Part shown: one piece after another, positions 8,585 through 17,559 of the stretch
How the letters are laid out: each line of letters starts with the position of its first letter
Numbering within the stretch: position 1 is the stretch's first letter
Origin: CBDBES01 sp965204465
GTDB lineage: Bacteria; Spirochaetota; Leptospiria; Turneriellales; CBDBES01
Length of the DNA: 64,000 nt
NCBI GenBank assembly: GCA_965204465.1
Contig: OZ241995.1
Coordinates: 496,001-560,000, forward strand
Direction: 5' to 3'
Translations under genes and position numbers: made by a program
Notes under the pieces: model-generated
Database searches by the model: none
Seen by the model: only the letters and a program-made list of their open reading frames with translations
Told to the model about the DNA's origin: nothing

Positions 8585-10157
8585 CTACGGCACCACTGCA
8601 GACTTGTAGAGAGCAGCATTTTCAACCACACCCCCCACAACTAGATTCCCCACCATATAGAGAGTACTGCCTATGGCGGCCAGGCCGGTGGGAATTAAGG
8701 GTTCATTAACGCCAAATTGAATAGCACTTCCTACCCTTGTGGCTATCCCTGTGGTGGTATCCACAGTGTAGAGAAGATCATTCCAATCCCCCACCATATA
8801 GAGAGTATTGCTTATGGCGGCCAGGCCTCTGGGAAATCTTTCACTAACGCCAAATTGGGTAGCACTTCCCACCCTTGTGGCTGCGCCTGTGGTGGTATCC
8901 ACAGTGTAGAGAGCACCATTAAAGTTAAATCCATTCCCCACCATATAGAGAGTACTGCCTATGGCAGCCAAGCCTAGGGGACTCCTTTCACTAGCGCTAA
9001 ATTGGTTAGCACTTCCTACCCTTGTGGCTATCCCTGTGGTGGTATCCACAGTGTAGAGAACAGCATTGTCAAACCCCACCATATAGAGAGTAGTGCCTAT
9101 GGCGGCCAGGCCGCTGGGAAATCTTTCACTAACGCCAAATTGGGTAGCACTTCCCACCCTTGTGGCTGCGCCTGTGGTGGTATCCACAGTGTAGAGAGCA
9201 CCATTAAAGTTAAATCCATTCCCCACCATATAGAGAGTACTGCCTATGGCAGCCAAGCCTAGGGGACTCCTTTCACTAGCGCTAAATTGGTTAACACTTC
9301 CTACCCTTGTGGCTATCCCTGTGGTGGTATCCACAGTGTATAGAACAGCATTCTCACCCACCATATAGAGAGTAGTGCCTATGGCGGCCAGGCCTTCGGG
9401 ACGGCTTTCACTAACGCCAAATTGGGTAGCACTTCCTACCCTTGTGGCTGCGCCTGTGGTGGTATCCAAAGTGTAGAGAGCAGCAGTTCCCCTCCCCACC
9501 ATATAGAGAGTACTGTCTATGGCGGCCAGGCCTCTGGGACGGCTTTCATTAACGCCAAATTGGGTAGCACTTCCTACCCTTGTGGCTATCCCTGTGGTGG
9601 TATCCACAGTGTATAGAACAGCATTCTCACCCACCATATAGAGAGTGTTGCCTATGGCGGCCAGGCCGCTGGGAATAAAGGATTCATCAAAGCCAAATTG
9701 GGTAGCACTTCCTACCCTTGTCGCCATCCCTGTGGTGGTATCCCACAGTGTATAGAACAGCATTCTCACCCACCATATAGAGAGTACTGTCTATGGCGGC
9801 CAGTCCGCTGGGGACCCTTTCATTAACGCCAAAGTCGATAGCACTTCCTACCCTTGTAGCTACACCTGTAGTGGTATCCACAATATAGAGAGCATCATTG
9901 TCATACCCCACCATATAGAGAGTATTGCCTATAGCGGCCAGGCCGTTGGGCCGGGTTTCACGAATGCCACCGAAGTTACCAACAGTAATAAATGTACCGA
10001 TGTCATCGTTGCCATTACCATTGCCATTTTTATCTCCATTACCGTTATCATCGGCACAGGAGATAGTTAAACCGATTGTCGTTATGGCTACCATCATGAA
10101 GGCTCTAATGATCCCCCCTTTACGTTTCATAATTTCTATTACTACATTCATTTTCAT
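8585..10157 (-). pseudogene. Beta-propeller-like repeat lipoprotein, interrupted by one frameshift
   Basis: Reads on the minus strand from ATG at 10157, chosen because GGAGGG lies about 10 nt upstream; another ATG at 10175 precedes that site. The leader ends in a lipobox (IGLTISC) followed by an Asn/Gly/Asp-rich linker. Then come about ten repeats of roughly 45 residues of the type LYTVDTTTGIATRVG, F/S-rich turn, GLAAIGSTLYMVG, which should form a surface beta-propeller. The frame breaks at 9742-9744, where the repeat sequence TATCC has become TATCCC; removing one C restores a single frame of about 520 residues. Base composition is clearly more GC-rich than the core genes. It could be a real null allele, a switchable gene or a sequencing error. 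Confidence 0.75.
8891..9345 (-). repeat. Near-identical 285-bp two-repeat block inside the propeller gene
   Basis: The segment from about 8891 to 9060 recurs almost base for base at about 9176 to 9345. It encodes a pair of propeller repeats including the unusual blade with ANQFSASERSPLGLAAIG. The period is about 285 bp, equal to two blades, and points to recent in-frame expansion by unequal recombination. Confidence 0.75.
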
Positions 10158-10183
10158 TTTTTTATGACCCTCCATTGATTAAT

Positions 10184-10198
10184 TAGAATGGCATTCGA
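10184..10198. promoter_or_regulatory. Operator-like palindrome in the leader of the propeller lipoprotein
   Basis: TAGAATGGCATTCGA lies between the predicted promoter (10226-10253) and the ribosome-binding site of the gene starting at 10157, roughly +20 to +35 of the expected transcript. A repressor bound there would block transcription. The same arrangement is kept in the decayed second copy (site at 11960-11974). Confidence 0.5.
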
Positions 10199-10225
10199 TT
10201 TTTGTAAACATGATCATTTATTAAA

Positions 10226-10253
10226 ATTCTATGAATATGAAATAAAGAGTCAA
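10226..10253 (-). promoter_or_regulatory. Promoter of the propeller lipoprotein gene
   Basis: On the minus strand TTGACT (10253-10248) and TAGAAT (10231-10226) are 16 bp apart. The box pair is conserved in the second copy at 12001-12028. The surrounding GAGTCAAGTC motif also recurs at about 15092, upstream of the GLUG lipoprotein gene. Confidence 0.6.
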
Positions 10254-10410
10254 GTCTTTTTTTACTATACGGTCACAAGTACCTTTCCCTTTGTTTCTTC
10301 TCTCTCCTCTTCATCCTAATGGCTGCTATGTATACCCATGCTATTTGCAATGGCATTCCAATATAGCTCTCAAAGAAGTACCGTAAGAAGAAAAAAATTA
10401 TATTGATCCA

Positions 10411-11935
10411 CTACTGCACCACTACAGACTTGTAAGGGGGCGCATTTCAACCACATCCCCCACAACCAGATTCCCCACCATATAGAGAGTGTTGCCTATG
10501 GCGGCCAGGCCGTGGAGTTAAGGATTCACTAACGCCAAAGCCGGTAGCACTTCCTACCCTTGTGGCTATCCCTACATTGGTATCCACAGTGTAGAGAAGA
10601 TCATTCCAATCCCCCACCAATATAGAGGTATTGCCTATGGCGGCCAGGCCTCTGGGACGGCTTTCATTAACGCCAAATTCGGTAGCAATTCCTACCCTTG
10701 TGGCTACGCCTGTGTGGTATCCACAGTGTAGAGAACAGCATTCTCACTCACCATATAGAGAGTGTTGCCTATGGCGGCCAGGCCGGTGGGAGTTAAGGAT
10801 TCACTAACGCCAAATTGAGTAGCACTTCTACCCTTGTGGCCATCCCTGTGGTGGTATCCACAGTGTAGAGAACATTATTTCCATCCCCCACCATATAGAG
10901 AGTATTACCTATGGCGGCCAGGCCGGTGGGAAATCTTTCACTAACGCCAAATTGAGTAGCACTTCCTACCCTTGTGGCTACGCCTGTGGTGGTATCCACA
11001 GTGTAGAGAGCAGCATTTTGCCTCCCCACCATATAGAGAGTATTACCTATGGCGGCCAGTCGGTGGGAAAGCCTTCACCAATACTAAAATCTGAGCACTT
11101 TCTACCCTTGTGCTACGCTTGTGGTGGTATCCACAGTGTAGAGAACAGCATTCTCACTCACCATATAGAGAGTATTGCCTATGGCGGCCAGGACTTCGGG
11201 ACGGTTTCACTAACGCCAAAGCCGATAGCACTTCCTACCCTTGTGGCCATCCCTGTGGTGCTATCCACATGTAGAGAACATTATTTCCATCCCCCACCAT
11301 ATAGAGAGTACTGCCTATCGCGGCCAGGCCGGTGGGAAATCTTTCACTAACACCAAAGTCGATAGCACTTCCTACCCTTGTGGCCATCCCTGTGGTGGTA
11401 TCCAAAGTGGTAGAGAGTAGCAGTTCCCCTCCCCATCATATAGAGAGTACTGCTTTGGCGGCCAGGCCGCTGGGTAATCTTTCACTAACGCCAATTGAGT
11501 AGCACTTCCTACCCTTGTGGCTACGCCTGTGGTGGTATCCACAGTGTAGAGAACATCATTTCCATCCCCCACCATATAGAGAGTACTGCCTATGGCGGCC
11601 ATGCCTCTGGGAAATGTTTCACTAACTCCAAATTGAGTAGCACTTCCTACCCTTGTGGCTACGCCTTTGGTGGTATCCACAGTATAGAGAACATCATTGT
11701 TAGACCCCACATATAGAGAGTACTGTCTAGGTGGCCAGGCCTTCGGGACGGCTTTCACGAATGCCACCGAAGTTGCCAACAGTATTAAATGTACCGATGT
11801 CATCGTTGCCATTACCATTACCATTTTTATCGGCACAGGAGATAGTTAAACCGATTGTGGCTATGGTTACCATCATGAGGCTTTAATGTTCCCCTTTTGC
11901 GTCTCATCATTTCTATTACTACATTCATTTTTCAT
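10411..11935 (-). pseudogene. Decayed tandem copy of the propeller lipoprotein gene
   Basis: A second copy of the 8585-10157 gene in the same orientation. The promoter, ribosome-binding site (GGAGG), start region, lipobox region, blades and terminal codons can all be lined up, but many single-base losses and gains break the frame, so only fragments of 70-150 residues remain open. Examples are GTGGAGTT where copy one has GGTGGGAATT near 10512, and a lost base near 11066. The tandem unit runs from about 10346 to 12100, against 8517 to 10320 for copy one. Forward-strand Cys-rich frames over it are shadows of the repeats. Confidence 0.8.
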
Positions 11936-11959
11936 TTTTTATGACCTCCATTGATTAAT

Positions 11960-11974
11960 TAGAATGGCATTCGA
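11960..11974. promoter_or_regulatory. Operator-like palindrome upstream of the decayed copy
   Basis: TAGAATGGCATTCGA, identical to the site at 10184-10198 and in the same place relative to promoter and start. Confidence 0.45.
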
Positions 11975-12000
11975 TTTTTGTAAACATGATCATTTATTAA

Positions 12001-12028
12001 ATTCTATGAATATGAAATAAAGAGTCAA
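12001..12028 (-). promoter_or_regulatory. Promoter of the decayed propeller copy
   Basis: Minus-strand TTGACT (12028-12023) and TAGAAT (12006-12001), 16 bp apart, as in copy one. It has remained intact although the gene it serves has not. Confidence 0.5.
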
Positions 12029-12201
12029 GTCTTTTTTTACTATACGGTCACAAGTACCTTTCCCTTTGTTTCTTTCTCCCCCCCTCTTTATCCTACGGAT
12101 ACCAGTAATATCAATAAATTAGAACGCCATTATATTCTATTTGCTACCCATTTCACCCTATGGGTGCAGGTCTTACATTAAGAAAAAAAAAGAATAAACA
12201 A

Positions 12202-14696
12202 TTACTTTTTGAACCTATACCTACGGGTATAACTAGCCGTATCAGGTGAGGCACCCTTGGTAAAGGTAACCTTTAAATAAAATTCACTTTCTGATGCAAA
12301 AGACGCTGGGAGGGTGATCACTCCTGAAGGGGCCACTGTAGGCAGATCAGTGCCAGTCAAAGCATCACCGTCTGCATCCACCGCATCTTCTATTAAATAG
12401 GTACCTGCGGCAGTGCCTTGAACTCCCGTACCAGAAGTAGTAATATTCATGGCGGTATCCGTTATGTCATAAAAGAACACGAAGTCTGTAGAAGAAGGCA
12501 TTTCCAAGGGTAGTATTTGAGAATCGCAATAAACCAGATGCCATTCGTACTGCCTGTTCGTCTGGTGTTCCGAGAGTAGAGGCCATAAAAGGATATTCTG
12601 ACGTGGTGCCAAAATTCCATATAAATGCGTCTGTAACAGTAATATTTCCGTCATTATTACTGTCATATCGAACCGATTCCTCGTCTGCTACAGAATCATC
12701 ATCTATGTCGAAAGGAGTATACCAGTTGAAGAAAATAGTAGGAGATTACATTATCACATGTTCCTGTATTAGGGGCAGTGGGCGTTTTGAATGAAGGTGA
12801 TGAGAAACCGCCTGCACAAGTAAGAGTACCTCCATTGATGCCTACGACAGTATCAGGAGCTTGACTACCATTTTTGACTAGTGTTGTAGTATCTTGATCA
12901 TAATAGGAATTTCTTATACTATTACTATTCCACCCTACCATACTGCCTGCATAAGAAGAAGAAGCAGAAGAAGAGACATCCCCTGTAGAGTAGGAGTTGG
13001 TTATACTACTACCTCCCTCATTCCACCCTACCAGACCGCCTGCATAAGAGAAAGAAGAAGAAAAAGAAGAAAAAGCAGAAGAAGAAATATTTCCTATAGA
13101 ATAGGAATTGGTTATACTACTATTACTAGTATTCCTCCCTACCAGGCCGCCTGCATAAGAAATAGAAGAACCAGAACCAAAAGCAGAAGAAGAAACATTC
13201 CCTATAGAATAGGAGTTGATTATACTACTACTAGAATTATGGAACCCTACCAGGCCGCCTGTATATGGATAACGAGAAGAAGAAGAAGCATTCCCTGTAG
13301 AGTAGGAATTGGTTATACTACTTCCCTCATTGCCCCCTATCAGGCCGCCTGCATAGGAAGAAGCATAAGCATTCCCTGTAGAGTAGGAATTCGTTATACT
13401 ACTATTATTATTCCACCCTACCAGACCTCCTGCAGAAAAAGAAAGTGAAGGAGAAGAAATATTCCCTGTAGAGTAGGAATTGGTTATACTACTTCCATCA
13501 TTCCACCCTATCAGGCCGCCTGCATAAGAAAGTAAAGAAGCAGAAGAAGAAGCAGAAGAAGAAACATTCCCTGTAGAGTAGGAATTGGTTATACTACTTC
13601 CTCCATCATTCCTCCCTATCAGGCCGCCTGCATATAAAAAAGTAGAAGAAAGTAAAGAAGAAGAAGAAGAAGAAACATTCCCTGTAGAGTAAGAATTGGT
13701 TATACTACTTCCCTGATTCCATCCTACCAGACCACCTGCAGAAGAAGAGGAAGAAGAGGAAGAAGAGGAAGAAGAAATTTCTACATTCAATAAGCCTATA
13801 TTCCTGATATTGGCACCCGATGTATACCCGAAAAGACCTGCATAAGAGTCACTAGAGTTAATATTGATATTGATCGTCAGATCAATTATGGTGAATCCCT
13901 TTCCGTCTAAAGTGCCTGTGAAACTATTTGCATTTGTTCCAATGGGTTGGAATCCTGTACACGTACCCGTAGTGCCCATAGGACAGGTATTTGTGGTAAT
14001 AGAAGAAGCGTCTATATCTTTACCCAATTCATAATGAGCATCCAGGTCATCTCTCATCAACTGCAATTGCATTGCATTGCATATAATGTATGGATTTAAT
14101 TCAGTTCCAACACCATAATTTTCTCCGGCCATATCGGGGATAAAATCAGTTTCGGCACCAGCGCCTGGCTGGGTAGTACATGGAGTATTTTCATCTTTTG
14201 TAGTGACCACAAGATCATGATCAGGAATAGAATCATAGCCAGAGTCATTACTTGTAGAGGAATGAATAATGGTAACAGAGGCATCTTCAGAGATTATGTC
14301 ATCATCCACAAGGGTCAATGATACTCTTTGGGGGGTATCCCAAGTATCCGTAGCAAAGGTAAGGGTGATGGAAGAGCCTGCGCCGCTTTCATTTTGACTG
14401 CCAGAAGCAATATTTAAATTAGAAGGAGCATCAGAGGGAAGAGTGATCTTTATTTCTACATTTGCAGTGGGTTGGGTATTTAAAACAATGGTATATTCAT
14501 ATTCTACATCTGTATCGCCTTCCGTGAGTGTGATCGTATCAGGCAATGGTGAGTTATCTTTTGCATAAGTGATTCCTGGGGTATCCCCATTATCCGACGG
14601 TAGAATTAGGTCTGGATCGTTTTCATTAATCTCGCAGAATGACAAGGATAGAATGACCATTATGGCCATGATTCTGTATAAACTATTCATTTTCAT
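12202..14696 (-). pseudogene. Calx-beta/GLUG-repeat lipoprotein with frameshifts near its 3' end
   Basis: Start ATG at 14696 follows AAAGGAG at good spacing. The leader ends ILSLSFC (lipobox). Next comes one Calx-beta-like domain (DTITLTEGDTDVEYEYTIVL, then FATDTWDTPQRVSLTLVDDD), then about ten GLUG repeats (AGGLVGWN, SSITNSYSTGNVSSS) with poly-Ser stretches. The frame breaks around 12700-12740 and is regained by about 12520, where the terminal domain (FFYDITDTAMNITTSGTG up to YTRRYRFKK) resumes. The intact paralogue at 36685-39804 shows that these pieces belong to one protein. GLUG repeats occur in surface adhesins and proteases; no catalytic domain is seen here. Confidence 0.75.
13738..13782 (-). 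repeat. Trinucleotide microsatellite coding for a poly-Ser tract
   Basis: A run of GAA/GAG triplets on the plus strand, read as Ser codons on the minus strand, between the Calx-beta part and the GLUG repeats. Shorter runs of the same kind separate most GLUG repeats (12950-13680). Slippage in whole triplets would change tract length without breaking the frame. Confidence 0.6.
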
Positions 14697-15124
14697 ATTT
14701 TTTACTCCTTTAATTCAAAATTGTTTAGTGAAATACACAATCGGTTGTATTTGTGTTTTGCGGCATTTAGCATGCTGCTATCGATCTATCTTTGATTTAA
14801 AATTATTTAATGGGAATGCACAATCGGCTGTATTATTTTTTGCATGAATGCTTTATTTTCACCCCAGACCCCCAGAAACTGTTTTATAAGTTGGGTATTC
14901 TAATCTAGGCTTGTTTTAGGCAATTTAAGCCTATCTACGTTGCTAAAGCAAAAATGCCAGCCATTAAGATGAGTAATATTATTGGTTGAATATGGCTATA
15001 GATATGTCTTGATTTGCCATAAATATTCTTAAATCGTACACGATCATTTACTATTATTAGTACTCTATAGCAGAATGCAGATATGAAATACAGAGTCAAG
15101 TCTTTTTTTACTCTACTATACAAT
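14697..15124. other. Gap between GLUG lipoprotein gene and insertion sequence
   Basis: No convincing gene. Two related 30-bp stretches containing ACACAATCGGTTGTATT and GCACAATCGGCTGTATT lie at about 14732 and 14818. At 15085-15119 is a copy of the GAGTCAAGTC promoter-like motif found upstream of both propeller copies; the insertion sequence lies immediately beside it. Confidence 0.4.
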
Positions 15125-16324
15125 AACCAATGACATATCTTACACTACTTGTTAGATCCCCAGGGTAGGGGCCATGATTTCAGGTAGGAGGAAGGTGAGG
15201 GAACCGAACCGAACGACTACCTGAAATTTTCTGGACTGAATAAAGCAGTTTATCCCTAAGTCTATTTTAGAAATAAATTATCAAGGATTGAAATATGAAA
15301 AATAATGAACAAGAAATTTCAATTATACAGGAAAATCTGAAAGGAATAAAAAATCATATAATACGCAAGAGAGCATTATTCCTGATAAGAGCCTTACAAT
15401 CGGGCAATGTTAAATTAACCTCTGACAAATTTGGTCATGCCCGACAAACATATTATTTCTGGATCAGAAGATTGAGAAAGACAAAGTATAATATGGAGGC
15501 ACTTTTAGACATATCTAGAAAACCTAAAAGTAATTCAAAGTCTATAGACCAGAGCGTCATTGATCTGGCTATCCAAGTCAGAAAGGATAACTATAATGCA
15601 GGTGCTAAATTGACAACCCTATTATTAAAAAGGGATCATGGAATTGAGATACATGCTTCCACATTAGGATATATCTTCAGGCGCAAGAATATTTCCCAAC
15701 AATATAGAATACCTCGAAAAAACAGCCATACAAAGCGTTATGCCCTTCAGGAGCCATTAGAGAGGGTTCAGACGGATACTGTGAACCTTGGGATAGTAGA
15801 TAACAACGGGCATTCTGTGAAGGCCTATCCAGTTATAGATGATTGTTCACGAACTGTGGTGGTACACATAGCTGATGAACATAGTAACTATGAAGCTACC
15901 AATGGGATCAAAAAATTTGTGGAAAAATTTGAGATGCCACAAAAAATACAAACAGATAATGGAGTCGAGTTTACTTCTAAATATGTTTCCCAAGAGAATC
16001 CCAGGAGAAAAAAAAAGTCTGTGATCAGTGGCTTTGAAGAATATTTAAGAGAAGCAGGTATTGAGCATAAATTGATCCGTCCAGGAACGCCAGAGCTGAA
16101 TGGTAAAGTAGAGCGTTTCAATCAAACCTTGAAGAGAGCCCTTGAAGGTAAAATTAAAAATGGAATGAGTATTATTGAGATTCAGACTATCGTAGATAAC
16201 TTTGTGAATTGGTATAATAAGATCCGCCCGCACTCTTCATTAAATAACTTGACGCCATATCAAAGGTTCCATCGGAATAGAATGACTAAAATAGCTTCTT
16301 AATGTGTAAGATATGTCATTGGTT
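15125..16324 (+). mobile_element. IS481-like insertion sequence with 21-bp perfect terminal inverted repeats
   Basis: Length 1,200 bp. The left end 15125-15145 (AACCAATGACATATCTTACA then C) is an exact inverted copy of 16304-16324. One transposase gene fills the inside. Immediate flanks do not show a short target duplication, but a 16-bp direct repeat, TTTTTTACTCTACTAT, lies 5-6 bp outside each end (15104-15119 and 16331-16346), so either the true ends lie further out or the element landed in a pre-existing repeat. It looks intact and possibly active. Confidence 0.8.
15295..16302 (+). CDS. IS481-like DDE transposase
   Basis: 335 residues. An N-terminal helix-turn-helix (residues about 20-70) is followed by a second winged-helix-like region and an rve integrase core. 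The acidic triad reads Asp161 (VQTDTV), Asp221 (QTDNGVEF) and Glu273 (NGKVERF). The spacing between the second Asp and the Glu is 52 rather than the usual 35, owing to about 17 extra basic residues (ENPRRKKKSVIS). The tail NWYNKIRPHSSLNNLTPYQR is typical of IS481 and IS3 enzymes. The stop lies 1 nt before the right inverted repeat. No frameshift, so the enzyme is plausibly functional. Confidence 0.85.
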   Translation: MKNNEQEISIIQENLKGIKNHIIRKRALFLIRALQSGNVKLTSDKFGHARQTYYFWIRRLRKTKYNMEALLDISRKPKSNSKSIDQSVIDLAIQVRKDNYNAGAKLTTLLLKRDHGIEIHASTLGYIFRRKNISQQYRIPRKNSHTKRYALQEPLERVQTDTVNLGIVDNNGHSVKAYPVIDDCSRTVVVHIADEHSNYEATNGIKKFVEKFEMPQKIQTDNGVEFTSKYVSQENPRRKKKSVISGFEEYLREAGIEHKLIRPGTPELNGKVERFNQTLKRALEGKIKNGMSIIEIQTIVDNFVNWYNKIRPHSSLNNLTPYQRFHRNRMTKIAS

Positions 16325-16374
16325 TCTACATTTTTTACTCTACTATTACCTCCTTTTCTTGCTTTATTTTTCTT

Positions 16375-17215
16375 TTAAGCCACCTCAGCTTCCACAGTAA
16401 TACCATGTTTTTTTAAGAAATAATTACATTCATGCATTTTGCTAACATGATTCTTTTCATCTCTAAAATAATGATATTTTTTCTTTGCGAGCATACAAAA
16501 TATTTGAGCTATAAATCTTCTACACGCACCCAGAAAACTTATTCGTTTTTTTAATCTTGGTGATCTCATTAGAGCTTTCAACAGCAGGTGCACTCCTCAA
16601 ATATGAGCAAAGGTGTTTTTTGTTGGGAAATCTCTTTATATAACAAATATCTGCCATGATGGCTAAAGCAGAGAGAACACTGATCCCTTTCGCACTGGTA
16701 AGAATTTCTACTTCTTTATAGAATTGAAAGCCGATAAGTTTGATCTCTTCTTCTACCTCTTTCTTCCTGGCTTCAAGGCTTTCAAGCTCATCAATAAACA
16801 ATTTAAACTGAAATCTTAAAGAATCACTTAAGTCTAAGGCCAAAATCTCTGAAAGCATCTTTCTAGTCAGCTCTGATCCTGGAAAAACATACATATATTC
16901 TTTTAACAAAGAATGTATTCTGTTTTTTATTGATATAATTGTAGTTGTTAAAAAATTATAGGATTTGAATAATCCTCTAAGAGCCTGCATATCATCATTG
17001 GGTATGTACACCGCTGATCATCTGCATTTTTAAAACAGTGGCTATTTTTTCTGCATCAATCTTATCTGTTTTCTTATTTGTGTTAGAAATCAATTTTAGC
17101 TTGTGAGTATCTGCCACGATCACTTCTGCAACAAAAGGCTTTATACATTTTGCAAATTGAAATACATTGGTACAAGCCTCAAGCATAACAGTTGTGTTCT
17201 TATCAAGCAATGAAT
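16375..17215 (-). pseudogene. IS110-family transposase remnant, copy A
   Basis: Three out-of-frame pieces together give most of an IS110 transposase: TTVMLEACTNVFQFAKC through KKTDKIDAEKIATVLK (DEDD/RuvC-like domain), a coiled-coil middle ending GISVLSALAIMADI, and the Tnp20 part (RFPNKKHLCSYLRSAPAV, TKIKKTNK). The first catalytic Asp region (IGIDVSK type) is missing, with a stop just upstream of the first piece. Frames break at about 17011 and 16525. Codons before 16581 are unique to this copy; the rest is duplicated at 21713-22347. Inactive. Confidence 0.8.
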
Positions 17216-17559
17216 AGTATTACCTTTGCCGAATCGAATAAAATTCTATAAAACCATCATGTAATCGAGTCATATCCTGTGACCTGTAAAACATCCGTGT
17301 TTTGTAATTTTTTGTTTGTGAAACTTAGTATATCCTCATCAAAACCGCTTCCGTTGGTTTTGATTCGGGCATATGTGCAGACGACTTGATAGGAGGTCAG
17401 GTGTCTGGGGTGGTTTCTTTTTTCTTCATTTTTATTCTATGTGTACAAAGTACAGCTTGGCGGCATTCACTCTTCGCAGTATAAAGGTTTCTATAATATT
17501 TTTCAAATTAAAAATTGACATATTGACTACGATACTGTATGCTGTTATAAGTAAAGCCC
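17211..17559. other. Gap with hairpin repeat and dispersed TGTACAAAGTACA motif, copy A
   Basis: No gene supported; an 85-codon frame at 17373-17630 overlaps the lipoprotein start and looks accidental. Contents in order: a hairpin around AAAACATCCGTGTTTT (17288-17303), a hairpin with arms ATCAAAACC/GGTTTTGAT around a TTCC loop (17339-17365), GTCTGGGGTGG (17401-17412), the TATGTGTACAAAGTACAGC motif (17438-17456), and the promoter at 17515. The stretch 17325-17412 matches the reverse complement of 56374-56470. Confidence 0.6.
17515..17543 (+). promoter_or_regulatory. Promoter of FN3-glycosidase lipoprotein, copy A
   Basis: TTGACA at 17515-17520 and TATGCT at 17538-17543, 17 bp apart. The predicted transcript would begin near 17550, only about 10 nt before the ATG at 17560, and no Shine-Dalgarno sequence is visible, so the mRNA may be nearly leaderless. 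Confidence 0.6.

Noticed and set aside
8717..9616. Cys-rich forward frames with repeated STSYPCGYPCGG motif
   Set aside because: They are antisense shadows of the propeller repeats, broken into pieces with no start signals.
8585..11935. Regular repeats suggesting a CRISPR array
   Set aside because: The period of about 135-145 bp, the open reading frame and the conserved protein motif show coding propeller blades, not repeat-spacer units. No cas genes are present.
12894..13448. Arg-rich forward frame opposite the GLUG repeats (also 37345-37932)
   Set aside because: It is the antisense reading of Ser/Tyr-rich repeats; the Arg and Ile pattern follows from the repeat codons.
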